Source of the DNA: an uncultured Alphaproteobacteria bacterium
GTDB lineage: Bacteria; Pseudomonadota; Alphaproteobacteria; HIMB59; GCA-002718135
Length of the DNA stretch: 41,378 nucleotides
NCBI GenBank assembly: GCA_902614395.1
Contig: CACMKW010000010.1
Location: 1-41,378, forward strand
Reading direction: 5' to 3'
Shown here in pieces: positions 16,771 through 26,061 of the stretch. Both the position numbers and the translations under genes were made by a program. The notes under the pieces are model-generated. The model was given only the letters and a program-made list of their open reading frames with translations. It had not been told where the DNA came from and made no database searches. The stretch's first letter is position 1. The number at the start of each line of letters is the position of its first letter.

Positions 16771-17852
16771 TAATTTACCTGATAATTTGTATATATGTCG
16801 TCTTTGAATTTTTTTCTTTCATTTAAAAATAAATTTAATTGACTAAGTTGTTTTCCAACAATTGCCGGTTTGCCATGCTTTCCTATAATAATTTTAGATT
16901 TAAATAAATGAATTTCATCTACTAAATTATTATTTAACAATTCTGTAAAAAAAATGCCACCTGCTTCAACTAATAAATCTGATATTTTTAATGAGTATAT
17001 TTTATTAAAAATATTTTTTAAATTTAGTTTTTTGTTTTTATTTAATTTACAAAAAATAATTTCACATCCTAATTTAATTAAATTTTCAGATTTTTTATTT
17101 TTTTTAGAAGTAAAGATAATAATTCTTTTTTTAGATATATCTTTTAATATTTTTGATTTCATTGGTATTTTTAGATTTTTATCAATTATTATAATTGGAA
17201 TATGTTGTTCTAAAGTTTTTTTTAATCTTATAGTTAATCTTGGATTATCTTTTATTACAGTTTTTGAAGTAGTTAAAATAGCTTGACTCATTGATCTTAA
17301 CTTATGCGCATATTCTCGACTTGATTTATTTGATATCCATTTACTTTTATAATCATGCCGTGCAATTTTTTCATCTGCAGAAGTTGCAATTTTGACTTTT
17401 GTAAATGGTTTTTTCTTTAAAACACTTTTAAAAAAAAATTTATTTAAATTATATGTTCTATTCTTTTCTAAACCTACATTTACAATTACATTATTTTTTT
17501 TTAACTTTTTAATACTTTTATAATTAGTTCTAACATCTGGATCAGCCGCAGATATAAATATTTCTTTAATTCCTGATCTTAATATTTGATCTGTGCATGA
17601 TCCATCTTTTGAACTATGAAAACATGGTTCTAAAGTAACATACATTGAAGCTCCTTTAGCTTTATGACCAGCTTTAGCTAGAGCTATTTCTTCGGCATGA
17701 GGCCTTCCAGATTGATTCGTTACAGCTTTAGAAATTATTTTTAAATTTTTTGCAATCACACAGCCCACTGTGGGATTAGGGAAAGTTTTTCCAAAATTTT
17801 TTTTAGCAATATCATGCGCTAAATTAATCATCTTTACATTTTGTTGAGACAC
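16770..17852 (-). CDS. ribD: bifunctional riboflavin deaminase/reductase RibD
   Basis: 360 residues. Residues 1-145 form a cytidine-deaminase-like domain: PNPTVGCVIA, then HAEEIALAKAG with the zinc His and catalytic Glu, then TLEPCFHSSKDGSCTDQI with the two zinc cysteines. The residues between these cysteines differ from the common HHGRTPPC form. From about 150 the reductase domain follows (KVKIATSADEKIA, KWISNKSSREYAH, LLVEAGGIFFTELL). Together they perform the second and third riboflavin steps. Six bases separate it from nrdR. Confidence 0.96.
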   Translation of the reverse strand: MSQQNVKMINLAHDIAKKNFGKTFPNPTVGCVIAKNLKIISKAVTNQSGRPHAEEIALAKAGHKAKGASMYVTLEPCFHSSKDGSCTDQILRSGIKEIFISAADPDVRTNYKSIKKLKKNNVIVNVGLEKNRTYNLNKFFFKSVLKKKPFTKVKIATSADEKIARHDYKSKWISNKSSREYAHKLRSMSQAILTTSKTVIKDNPRLTIRLKKTLEQHIPIIIIDKNLKIPMKSKILKDISKKRIIIFTSKKNKKSENLIKLGCEIIFCKLNKNKKLNLKNIFNKIYSLKISDLLVEAGGIFFTELLNNNLVDEIHLFKSKIIIGKHGKPAIVGKQLSQLNLFLNERKKFKDDIYTNYQVN

Positions 17853-17858
17853 TAAAAA

Positions 17859-18311
17859 TTATTTATCTTCTAAATTACCTAAGAAATCTTCAAAATCTTT
17901 TGCTTCTCTAAAATTTTTGTAAACAGATGCAAATCTGACGTATGCTACCTGATCTAAATGCATTAAAGCTTCCATAATGTACTGACCAATAATATTAGAT
18001 TTTATATCAGTTTCACCTGAGTTTTCTAATTTTCTTACAATAGCATTTACAATTTTTTCAATTTTTTCATTATCAACATTTCTTTTTCTTAAAGCTAAAG
18101 AAAGGGATCTATACATTTTATCTCTATCAAAATTTTCTTTTTGACCGTTACTTTTCATTACGACCAAATCTCTTAGCTGAATTCTCTCAAAAGTTGTAAA
18201 TCTAGAGCCGCAAGCATCACAAACTCTTCTTCTTCTTATGGCTGTATTATCTTCTGTAGGTCTTGAATCTTTTACTTGTGTATCTTCATTACTACAGAAG
18301 GGGCATCTCAT
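17859..18311 (-). CDS. nrdR: transcriptional repressor NrdR
   Basis: Represses ribonucleotide reductase genes in response to dATP/ATP. 150 residues. The zinc ribbon uses Cys3, Cys6, Cys31 and Cys34. The ATP-cone follows from about residue 48 ([19 protein letters not shown]). It sits between glyA (start adjacent to the glyA stop) and ribD, its usual place in alphaproteobacteria. No ribonucleotide reductase gene is in the window. Confidence 0.97.
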   Translation of the reverse strand: MRCPFCSNEDTQVKDSRPTEDNTAIRRRRVCDACGSRFTTFERIQLRDLVVMKSNGQKENFDRDKMYRSLSLALRKRNVDNEKIEKIVNAIVRKLENSGETDIKSNIIGQYIMEALMHLDQVAYVRFASVYKNFREAKDFEDFLGNLEDK

Positions 18312-19601
18312 TTAAAATGCCTCACTATAAATTGGATATTTTTTGCAAAGATCAATAATATCTTTTCTTGTTTTATTAAAAACTTCAATTCTTTCATTTT
18401 CTTCAAGTAAAAGACTATCCAAAATATCAGCAATCATATTTCCAACTTTTTCAAAATCTTTCTGATTAAAACCTCTGGTCGTAGCAGCAGCAGTTCCAAA
18501 TCTAAGTCCACTGGTTATTTTTGGCGGGTTAGGGTCATATGGAATTGCATTTTTATTACATGCCAATCCAACTTCTTCTAAAATTTTTTCAGCTTTATCA
18601 CCAGTTAAACCTTTTGGTGTTAAGTCTAACCAAACTATATGTGAATCTGTGCCCCCAGTAACAATTCTAAATCCTCTGTCAACTAAAGTTTGTGCCATAA
18701 CTTTAGCACTAGCAATTACATTTTTAATATATTCTTCGAATTCAGGTTTAAGTGCTTCACCAAAGCAAACAGCTCTAGCTGCAATTACATGCATTAGTGG
18801 ACCACCTTGTAATCCAGGAAAAACAGCAGAATTAATTTTTTTATATAAATCTTCATGATTAGTTAAAATCATTGCGCTTCTTGCACCTCTTAAAGTTTTG
18901 TGAGTTGTTGAAGTTACTACATGTGCATGCTCAATCGGATTTGGATATTGTTTACCTGCAACCAAACCAGAATAGTGAGCCATATCAACTAAAAAATATG
19001 CTCCTACTTTATCAGCTATTTCTCTAAATTTTTTCCAATCTATTGTTCTAGGATAAGCGGAGGCTCCCGCTATTATCATTTTTGGTTTATGCTCTAACGC
19101 TAAAGCTTCGACTTCATCATAATCAATTAAATCTTTATCATTGCCTTCTTTTTTTACACCGTATTGAACAGCATTAAACCATTTACCAGATAGATTAGGT
19201 TTTGCTCCATGAGTTAAGTGACCACCTGATGCAAGAGACATACCTAAAATAGTATCATGCGGTTGAAGTAACGCTAGAAAGACTGCTTGGTTTGCCTGTG
19301 CTCCGCTATGTGGTTGTAGATTTGCAAATTTACAATTAAAAAGTTTTTTAACTCTTTCTAAGGCAATCTCTTCAGCTTGATCAACAAATTCACATCCGCC
19401 ATAATATCGTTTACCAGGATAACCTTCTGCATATTTATTTGTCATGACAGAGCCTTGAGCATTTAAAATCGATCTTGAAGCAATATTTTCAGATGCTATC
19501 AACTCTATTTGGTTTTGCTGTCTTTCTAGTTCACGGCTTAATGTTCCATAAACCTCTGGGTCTGCTTCTTTAATTCCTTTAGTAAACAAATCTGAAATCA
19601 T
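18312..19601 (-). CDS. glyA: serine hydroxymethyltransferase
   Basis: PLP enzyme interconverting serine and glycine and loading tetrahydrofolate with one-carbon units. 429 residues, normal length. The PLP lysine is in [19 protein letters not shown] near residue 230. [20 protein letters not shown] near 55 and [14 protein letters not shown] near 95 are family signatures. It overlaps rpiB by 4 bases, leaving no room for a riboswitch between them. Confidence 0.98.
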   Translation of the reverse strand: MISDLFTKGIKEADPEVYGTLSRELERQQNQIELIASENIASRSILNAQGSVMTNKYAEGYPGKRYYGGCEFVDQAEEIALERVKKLFNCKFANLQPHSGAQANQAVFLALLQPHDTILGMSLASGGHLTHGAKPNLSGKWFNAVQYGVKKEGNDKDLIDYDEVEALALEHKPKMIIAGASAYPRTIDWKKFREIADKVGAYFLVDMAHYSGLVAGKQYPNPIEHAHVVTSTTHKTLRGARSAMILTNHEDLYKKINSAVFPGLQGGPLMHVIAARAVCFGEALKPEFEEYIKNVIASAKVMAQTLVDRGFRIVTGGTDSHIVWLDLTPKGLTGDKAEKILEEVGLACNKNAIPYDPNPPKITSGLRFGTAAATTRGFNQKDFEKVGNMIADILDSLLLEENERIEVFNKTRKDIIDLCKKYPIYSEAF

Positions 19602-20017
19602 AGTTTTTTAATCCTTCTTTTATGTCGTCCTGACTCAAACTTTGTAGAAAGAAAAGCCTGAACACTTTTTTTTGCCTCGCTAGTATTTATAAACCTACCT
19701 GGTAAAACAAGTACATTAGCATCATTGTGCTTTCTTATCAATCTTGCTATTTTTGAATTATTAGCAAGACCAGCTCTAATTCCTTTTTTTCTATTAGCTG
19801 CAATACTCATACCAACACCAGTTCCACAAATTAGAATACCAACGTTTTTCTTGTTCTTAAGAACCTCTTTTGTTAATTTGTGTGCAAAATCAGGATAGTC
19901 AACACTTTCATCTGTCTTTGTTCCTAAATCATTAATTTTTGGAAAATTCTTTAACAATTTGGTTTTAAGGTCAAATCCAGCATGATCTGAGGCTATATAT
20001 ATATTCTTATTTTGCAT
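19598..20017 (-). CDS. rpiB: ribose-5-phosphate isomerase B
   Basis: Interconverts ribulose- and ribose-5-phosphate. 139 residues, normal. The start [13 protein letters not shown], the [13 protein letters not shown] segment and [24 protein letters not shown] (catalytic Cys near 64) identify the LacAB/RpiB family. First gene of the rpiB-glyA-nrdR-rib run and divergent from gcdH, 51 bases away. Confidence 0.96.
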   Translation of the reverse strand: MQNKNIYIASDHAGFDLKTKLLKNFPKINDLGTKTDESVDYPDFAHKLTKEVLKNKKNVGILICGTGVGMSIAANRKKGIRAGLANNSKIARLIRKHNDANVLVLPGRFINTSEAKKSVQAFLSTKFESGRHKRRIKKL

Positions 20018-20068
20018 AATAATTTTTGTGGTTATTTACATCAAAATGATGATATTGCCTAATATTGT

Positions 20069-21244
20069 ATGAAAGAAAATAATTGGTTTGATCCATTTTA
20101 TATTCAAAGTCATTTAAATGAAGAAGAAAGTAATATTCAGAAAAATGTAAGAGATTTTTGTAATAATGAACTTAAACCTACAGTAGTTGAAAGAAACAGA
20201 AAAAATGAATTTGATAAAGAACTCTATCCAAAATTTGGATCACTTGGAGTTTTAGGACAAACAGTAAAAACACATGGTGGGTCTGGTACATCAAATTTAG
20301 CGTATGGACTTGTAGCATATGAATTTGAAAAAATAGATAGCAGCTATAGATCTTCAATATCTGTTCAATCTTCTCTTGTAATACATCCAATAAATGAATT
20401 TGGATCTCAAGAACAAAAAGATAAATACCTTCCTCCATTAATTAAAGGAGAAAAAATTGGTTGCTTTGGTTTAACAGAAAGCGAAGCTGGTTCTGATCCT
20501 ACTTCAATGAAAACTTCATTTAAAAAAACTAAAGATGGATATATTATAAATGGATCTAAAAACTGGATTACGAATGCGCCAATTGCTGGCATATTTATTA
20601 TTTGGGCTATTGAAGAAAACAAAGATCATAAAAGTATAAAAGGTTTTATAATTGAAAAAAATACTGAAGGATTAAATACTTCAACAATAGAAAATAAAAC
20701 AAGCTTAAAAATTAGTCCAACTGGTCAAATAATTTTAAATAATGTTTTTGTTCCAAATAATTTGTGTTTAGAAAATACCGAAGGATGGAAATCAGTTTTT
20801 AGTTGTCTCAATAAAGCAAGATTTGGAATTAGCTGGGGTGTATTAGGTTCAGCCTCTGAATGTTGGTTAATTGCAAAAGACTATGTAGAAAATAGAATTA
20901 TGTTTAAAAAACCTTTAGCATCAAATCAATTAATTCAAAAAAAATTATCTGAGATGCAAATAGAGATAAATTTAGGATTAGCATCATGTCTTTTAAGCTC
21001 TAAAGCTTTAGATGAAGGAAAAGATATCATTAATGCAATTAGTATTTTAAAAAAAAATAACTGTAAAAAATCTTTAGACATAATTAGAAATGCTCGTGAT
21101 ATGCTTGGGGCAAATGGCTTATTAGAGGAATATCATATCATGAGACATTTGGTAAATTTAGAAACTGTTAAAACTTACGAAGGCGCTGAGGATATTCATT
21201 CACTAATTTTAGGGAAAAATCAGACAGGAATTTCTAGTTTTTAA
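20069..21244 (+). CDS. gcdH: glutaryl-CoA dehydrogenase (acyl-CoA dehydrogenase family)
   Basis: FAD enzyme, 391 residues, converting glutaryl-CoA to crotonyl-CoA during lysine or tryptophan breakdown. CFGLTESEAGSDPTSMKT near residues 131-148 and WITNAPIAG near 167 bind FAD. The catalytic glutamate is in KTYEGAEDIHSLILG near 370; that ending, with GKNQTG, is typical of glutaryl-CoA dehydrogenase within the superfamily. No electron-transfer flavoprotein gene is nearby. There is no clear Shine-Dalgarno before the ATG. A different short-chain acyl-CoA substrate cannot be excluded. Confidence 0.88.
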   Translation: MKENNWFDPFYIQSHLNEEESNIQKNVRDFCNNELKPTVVERNRKNEFDKELYPKFGSLGVLGQTVKTHGGSGTSNLAYGLVAYEFEKIDSSYRSSISVQSSLVIHPINEFGSQEQKDKYLPPLIKGEKIGCFGLTESEAGSDPTSMKTSFKKTKDGYIINGSKNWITNAPIAGIFIIWAIEENKDHKSIKGFIIEKNTEGLNTSTIENKTSLKISPTGQIILNNVFVPNNLCLENTEGWKSVFSCLNKARFGISWGVLGSASECWLIAKDYVENRIMFKKPLASNQLIQKKLSEMQIEINLGLASCLLSSKALDEGKDIINAISILKKNNCKKSLDIIRNARDMLGANGLLEEYHIMRHLVNLETVKTYEGAEDIHSLILGKNQTGISSF

Positions 21245-21274
21245 TAATTTTCTTATTATTTATTTGATTTGAAA

Positions 21275-21301
21275 TTGATAGATTTTCTATTTTTGTATAA
21301 T
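21275..21301 (+). promoter_or_regulatory. predicted promoter of the TRAP operon
   Basis: A consensus TATAAT (21296-21301) preceded by TTGATA (21275-21280) with a short 15-base spacer. The start would fall near 21308, giving a leader of about 40 bases that contains the palindrome at 21312-21327 and the GGGAGG ribosome site at 21339-21344. Confidence 0.4.
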
Positions 21302-21311
21302 TCTATTAATA

Positions 21312-21327
21312 AATAAATTAATTTATT
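21312..21327. repeat. 16-base perfect palindrome in the TRAP leader
   Basis: AATAAATTAATTTATT reads the same on both strands. It lies just downstream of the predicted transcription start, where a repressor site would act. All bases are A or T, so it could be chance in this genome. Confidence 0.3.
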
Positions 21328-21348
21328 CATATAATCTCGGGAGGACAT

Positions 21349-22455
21349 ATGAAAAAAAACTTTAAAAGACGTGACTTCTTAAAAAAAGCAGGAATTGGTG
21401 CAGCAGCTGCAACAGCCGTTTCATCTTTCCCAGCTCCAGCTATTGCAGCTGATAGAATAGAAGTCAACTGCGTTGCTACTTGGGGTAGAGGCTATCCTGG
21501 ATTAGGTACAGGCGCTGAAGCTGTTTCTCAAAGAATATCAGACTTAAGTGATGGTCGTATTGTTGTAAATCACTTTGCTGGTGGAGAAAGAGTAGGACCA
21601 TTAGATGTATTTACAGAAGTTACATCTGGAAATGCCCAAATGTATAATAGTGCTGACTACTATTGGGTTGGACAACATCCAGGTTGGGGATTCTTTGCAG
21701 CAGTTCCTTTTGGAATGATAGCAACTGAAATCAACGGATGGATACGACATGGTGGCGGACAGGAACTTTGGGATGAACTAGGTGATGAATTTGGTTTGAA
21801 AAACTTTATGGCTGGAAACTCAGGTGTTCAAATGGGTGGATGGTTTAATAAAGAAATTAATTCTCCAGATGATTTCAAAGGTCTTAAAATGAGAATTCCT
21901 GGATTAGGAGGAATGATGATGTCTAAACTTGGTTTATCTGTTGTAGGTGTGCCTGGTGGACAAATATATGAAAACTTGATCAATGGAACAATCGATGCAA
22001 CAGAATGGGTAGGACCATGGAATGATGAAAGATCAAGATTCTATGAAGCCGCAAAGTATTATTACTGGCCTGGATGTCATGAACCAGGAACATTAATAAC
22101 ACTAGGTTGTAATAAATCTTGGTTAACAAGTTTAAGCAAAACAGATCAAATGATTATTGAGCATGCTTCAACAGTTCAAAATGAAAGAATGTTGACTGAA
22201 TATAATGCAAATAATGGAGCTGCATTGCAGAGACTTGTTAATGATCATGGTGTTGAGCTAAGAGAATTCAACGAAGATGTTATCGATGCAATGGGTGAAG
22301 CAGCAGAACAACTGTATGAAGAACTTGCTGAAGGTAATGAATTAACTGGAAGAATTCTTGCAAGCTTTAGAAAATCAAGAAGTGAAATAAGTGGTTGGTT
22401 AGAAAAAGCTGACTCAGCTTTCTTTACTCAAAGAAATAGAGTACTTGAAGGTTAA
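21349..22455 (+). CDS. dctP: TRAP transporter substrate-binding protein (DctP/TakP-like), Tat-exported
   Basis: Periplasmic receptor of a tripartite organic-acid transporter, 368 residues. A Tat signal is present: KRRDFLKKAG (residues 6-15), then a hydrophobic Ala-rich stretch ending APAIAA near 33, so it is exported folded. The core motifs LKMRIPGLGGMMMSKLG near 180, and GTIDATEWVGPWNDE with YYYWPGCHEPGT near 217-248, follow the 2-oxoacid/mannitol-chloroaromatic-type DctP subfamily. TakP-type members bind 2-keto acids or calcium-lactate, so a hydroxy- or keto-acid is the likely ligand. A strong GGGAGG lies 4 bases before the ATG. A hairpin directly after the stop should make it more abundant than its permease. 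Confidence 0.95.
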   Translation: MKKNFKRRDFLKKAGIGAAAATAVSSFPAPAIAADRIEVNCVATWGRGYPGLGTGAEAVSQRISDLSDGRIVVNHFAGGERVGPLDVFTEVTSGNAQMYNSADYYWVGQHPGWGFFAAVPFGMIATEINGWIRHGGGQELWDELGDEFGLKNFMAGNSGVQMGGWFNKEINSPDDFKGLKMRIPGLGGMMMSKLGLSVVGVPGGQIYENLINGTIDATEWVGPWNDERSRFYEAAKYYYWPGCHEPGTLITLGCNKSWLTSLSKTDQMIIEHASTVQNERMLTEYNANNGAALQRLVNDHGVELREFNEDVIDAMGEAAEQLYEELAEGNELTGRILASFRKSRSEISGWLEKADSAFFTQRNRVLEG

Positions 22456-22467
22456 ATTTTAAATCAT

Positions 22468-22496
22468 GTGGGGAGTTTACTCCCCACTTATTTTTA
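22468..22496 (+). terminator. intra-operon hairpin (attenuator) between dctP and dctQ
   Basis: A perfect 8-bp stem, GTGGGGAG and CTCCCCAC, with a TTTA loop (22468-22487), followed by TTATTTTTA. It begins 12 bases after the dctP stop. It fits a partial terminator or an RNA-stabilising 3' end, the usual way to make binding protein in excess over membrane subunits. It ends right at the chosen dctQ start. Confidence 0.75.
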
Positions 22497-23416
22497 TGAA
22501 TATCTCAAATATTTCTAAATTTTTTTCAATTTGTTTAATCTTAATAGTATTTGCATTTTTAATTAACAACTATTTAACTTTTGCAGGTGATTGGCCAGGA
22601 GCGTTTACAATATATAATTCTGCAAATATATATTCATCGATTCAATTTTTTCTTTATGTATCGGCAATTATTTTTCCATTAATATTTATTTATTATAACC
22701 AAAAATTGGATAATCTGACTCTAGCCAATAACCTTGAAAGATTGAATGATTTTATAATTAGATTTGGTTTTTGGTCAGTATTAATAATAGGAATAATTGA
22801 CGCCATAATTTCTTTTCTAATAATTGAAGGCTTCCTTGAACAAATGATTGGAAAAAGTTGGAACATAAAATTTTCAAATAATTCTTTTCGAGCCCCATAT
22901 GTTCATTTTCCTCTATTATTTGTTTCATTAATATTTGCATATTACTTTAGAGCTCTCAATTTCTACTGGTTAGCATTTCTTGTTGTAATAGCAGAATTTC
23001 AAATTGTCATTTTAAGATTTGTTTTTTCATATGAACAAACTTTAATGAGTGATCTTGTAAGATTTTGGTATGGAAGCTTATTTTTATTTGGAAGTTATTA
23101 TACTTTAATTAAAGATGGTCATGTTAGAGTTGATGTTTTGTATACTAATTTTAGTGAAAAAAATAAGGCAAGAGTAAATCTTTTTGGAAGTTTATTACTG
23201 GGTATTCCACTTTGTTTAACTGTGTTCTTTCTTGGGATGTACTGCAAACAATGTGTTTTAAACCAACCAATAATGAATTTTGAAACATCTCAAAGTACCC
23301 AAGGAATGAATATAAAATATTTAATGGCGGGTTTTTTAATAATATTTGCTCTTACAATGCTGATACAATTTATAATTTATTCATTAAGAAGTTTAGAAGT
23401 AATTAGAAAGAATTAA
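22496..23416 (+). CDS. dctQ: TRAP transporter small membrane subunit (DctQ), enlarged
   Basis: 306 residues from the ATG at 22496. The frame stays open upstream to an ATG at 22466, but those ten codons are the hairpin itself, so the later start is preferred although it has no ribosome site. DctQ usually has about 160-200 residues and four membrane helices. Here about eight hydrophobic segments appear: three or four extra ones in residues 1-155, then the DctQ core from about 160 (AEFQIVILRFVF, DLVRFWYGSLFLFGSYYTLIKDGHVRVDV, and two more helices). It probably pairs with the enlarged DctM encoded 2 bases downstream. Confidence 0.88.
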   Translation: MNISNISKFFSICLILIVFAFLINNYLTFAGDWPGAFTIYNSANIYSSIQFFLYVSAIIFPLIFIYYNQKLDNLTLANNLERLNDFIIRFGFWSVLIIGIIDAIISFLIIEGFLEQMIGKSWNIKFSNNSFRAPYVHFPLLFVSLIFAYYFRALNFYWLAFLVVIAEFQIVILRFVFSYEQTLMSDLVRFWYGSLFLFGSYYTLIKDGHVRVDVLYTNFSEKNKARVNLFGSLLLGIPLCLTVFFLGMYCKQCVLNQPIMNFETSQSTQGMNIKYLMAGFLIIFALTMLIQFIIYSLRSLEVIRKN

Positions 23417-23418
23417 TA

Positions 23419-26061
23419 ATGGAATTATTTTTTCTTTTTTTATTAATATTTTTAATGGCATTTGCACTTGCTTCTGGATATCCATTAGCATTCGCTCTTC
23501 CTGGTTCAGCTATAATATCAATATTTTTAGCTGGTTTAGCAGGATATTTAATCGAAGGTAACCCAAATGAATATTTTATATCTGATGGTCCCTTTCAATG
23601 GCTAAATGCAGGAATAACAAATTTTCGAGGAGTATATTGGGAGGTAGAAAGAGACACATTGATAGCAATACCTCTTTTTATTTTTATGGGAATAATGCTT
23701 GAAAAATCAAAAATTGCAGAAGACCTATTGATCAGTATGGGGCAATTATTTGGACCTATTCCAGGGGGATTAGGAATTTCTGTAATATTTGTTGGTGCAT
23801 TATTAGCTGCTACGACAGGCATTGTAGGGGCAACAGTAGTTGCGATGGGTTTAATTTCTTTACCAGCAATGATGAAAAATAATTATAATAAATCACTTGC
23901 GTCTGGAATTGTTTGTTCTTCTGGAACACTTGGTCAAATAATTCCACCTTCAATTGTCCTTATTATTTTGTCAGACCAATTGGCATCTGCTTCAGATGCA
24001 GCAGACAATATGAGAATAGAAAATTATAAAAACGTAACTGGTTCTACAAATATACCAAGTCAATTTAGTGTAGATTCAGTAAGTGCTGGGAATATGTTTT
24101 TAGGAGCTTTCTTACCTGGTTTAGTTCTTGTTGGTCTATACATGTTATATGTTTTACTGATTGGAATATTTAAAAAAGAAGCAGTACCTCCAGTAGAATA
24201 TGAAGGAAATTATGACAGAGATTTCTTTAGGAGAGTTTTTCTATCGCTTGTCCCGCCATTAGCATTAATTTTTGTAGTTTTAGGCTCAATATTACTTGGT
24301 ATAGCAACAGTAAATCAAGCAGGTGCCATAGGTGCTGTGGGCGCAGGTGTGATGGGTGGTTATAGATTGTATGATAAAAAAAACAAATATACACCAGCTT
24401 TAATAACTATAATTTCATTAATAGTAATAACTTTTATTGTAATAAATTTTCAACTTAATGTTAAAAATATTTCATCAACATCAGAAGTGGTGGCTTTAGT
24501 AATTGCAATATTTGCAGTTATATTTTTACTTGTTGGTGTTGTTTGGAGTTTTTGGAGGACATTTAAAATAAATAATGTTTTAAAAAACGTAATGATTGAA
24601 ACAAGTTTAACTACTTCAATGGTTTTTATAATTCTGATTGGTGCTGCAATGTTAACAGCAGCGTTTAGAGGTTTTGGAGGTGAAGAGATAGTTAAGGATT
24701 TTCTTACTAGTCTTCCTGGAGGTTTTTGGACACAATTTATAGTTGTAATGGCAGTTATTTTTGTACTAGGTTTTTTTTTAGATTTCATAGAAATTGCTAT
24801 TGTTGTTGTTCCTATAGTTGCACCAATACTATTAGCTGAAACATCAGCAAATGTTACTGCAGTTTGGCTGGGTGTAATGATTGGTGTAAATATGCAAACT
24901 TCATTTTTAACTCCACCATTTGGATTTTCACTATTTTATCTAAGAGGGGTAGCACCAAAATCAATAAAAACGACTGAAATTTGGAAAGGTGCAAGCGTCT
25001 TTATTGTACTTCAACTAGTTGGTTTAGGAGTAGTTGGATATTTTCCACAATTAGTAAATTATTTACCTCTTAGGTCTTATTATTCATCAGAAGTTTCTCC
25101 TCCTCCAATTAATCCTAAACTTCAAGAATGTTTTATAGATTATTCTTATAATAAATATGAAGAAAATTTTTCAGAATCAATATTAATTACAAATGACCTA
25201 ATAACTACCGATATTGATTTTTTACCAGAGAAACAAAATAAAAGTTTTACTAATATGATTAATAACATCAATGATTCAAAGAATTTGATAGAAGAAGTAA
25301 AATTATCACGTAAAAATTTTAACGATTACTCAATTAACTATAAACCACTTCATACAAAAGTAAGGAATATTGAGAAAAATATTTATAAGAAATTGTCCAA
25401 GATAGAAAAAATTAAAAAAGAAATTAGACTTGAAACTGAACTAAATAAAATTCAGAAGTTTGAAGAGGAAATTTTAGAATTAGAAAATGAAATTGAGAGT
25501 ATAAAGATGACAATTCCATCAAATTGGAAAGAGGAAAATAATAATTTCAATGGAATATTAAATGAATTTAAGAAAAAGAAACTTAGCTATAATAAATTAG
25601 TAGATAACTCATTTAATGATTTACAAAAATTTATCAAAATTTTTCAAAATGCTGAAGAATTTTCAAAATTAGAAATTAATTTTAATGAGTTATTAAATAA
25701 TATTAATGAAGAGAGTGATGGAATTGAAGAAATAATAAAAAATTTTGAGAGATTATTTAATTCTTTCAGTGACACTTCAGACATTACAAAACCAATCAAA
25801 AAAGCAAGAAAATTATTGAAAAAAAATTACAATAAGAAAGAAGAAGCATTAGCTTTAATTAATGAAGCGAAAAAAATATACAATTTTGAAAAAAATTGGA
25901 GATTGAATGGTGATAAAATTATCTTAAGTGATTTAATTAAATTATCTGAAACTGGTACTGAGACTTTTGGATTAAGAAAACAAGACAAACTGAATAAAGA
26001 GCAAGCTATTTATTTAGCTTCGTGTAAATCTGTACATGAAGATATTTCTTTATATTTTTAA
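23419..26061 (+). CDS. dctM: TRAP transporter large permease (DctM) with a long coiled-coil C-terminal extension
   Basis: 880 residues. Residues 1-555 are the multi-helix DctM transporter, with IPLFIFMGIMLEKSKIAEDLL near 90, CSSGTLGQIIPPSIVLIILSD near 170, a ~60-residue hydrophilic loop near 195-225, and QTSFLTPPFGFSLFYLRGVAP near 495. From 556 to 880 follows a hydrophilic, Lys/Glu/Asn-rich extension without membrane segments; residues about 640-700 (KVRNIEKNIYKKLSKIEKIK and on) look like a coiled coil. DctM proteins normally end near residue 430-600. No frameshift or internal start separates the extension. The gene ends inside the convergent methyltransferase gene by 4 bases. Confidence is high for the permease, low for the role of the extension. 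Confidence 0.93.
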   Translation: MELFFLFLLIFLMAFALASGYPLAFALPGSAIISIFLAGLAGYLIEGNPNEYFISDGPFQWLNAGITNFRGVYWEVERDTLIAIPLFIFMGIMLEKSKIAEDLLISMGQLFGPIPGGLGISVIFVGALLAATTGIVGATVVAMGLISLPAMMKNNYNKSLASGIVCSSGTLGQIIPPSIVLIILSDQLASASDAADNMRIENYKNVTGSTNIPSQFSVDSVSAGNMFLGAFLPGLVLVGLYMLYVLLIGIFKKEAVPPVEYEGNYDRDFFRRVFLSLVPPLALIFVVLGSILLGIATVNQAGAIGAVGAGVMGGYRLYDKKNKYTPALITIISLIVITFIVINFQLNVKNISSTSEVVALVIAIFAVIFLLVGVVWSFWRTFKINNVLKNVMIETSLTTSMVFIILIGAAMLTAAFRGFGGEEIVKDFLTSLPGGFWTQFIVVMAVIFVLGFFLDFIEIAIVVVPIVAPILLAETSANVTAVWLGVMIGVNMQTSFLTPPFGFSLFYLRGVAPKSIKTTEIWKGASVFIVLQLVGLGVVGYFPQLVNYLPLRSYYSSEVSPPPINPKLQECFIDYSYNKYEENFSESILITNDLITTDIDFLPEKQNKSFTNMINNINDSKNLIEEVKLSRKNFNDYSINYKPLHTKVRNIEKNIYKKLSKIEKIKKEIRLETELNKIQKFEEEILELENEIESIKMTIPSNWKEENNNFNGILNEFKKKKLSYNKLVDNSFNDLQKFIKIFQNAEEFSKLEINFNELLNNINEESDGIEEIIKNFERLFNSFSDTSDITKPIKKARKLLKKNYNKKEEALALINEAKKIYNFEKNWRLNGDKIILSDLIKLSETGTETFGLRKQDKLNKEQAIYLASCKSVHEDISLYF

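Noticed and set aside
20018..20068. Riboswitch between rpiB and gcdH
   Set aside because: The 51-base gap is too short and shows no conserved hairpins. FMN and glycine riboswitches were also looked for around the rib genes and glyA; those genes overlap or abut their neighbours.
22466..22495. Longer DctQ start (MWGVYSPLIF)
   Set aside because: These codons are the two arms of the hairpin after dctP and do not look like a transporter N-terminus.
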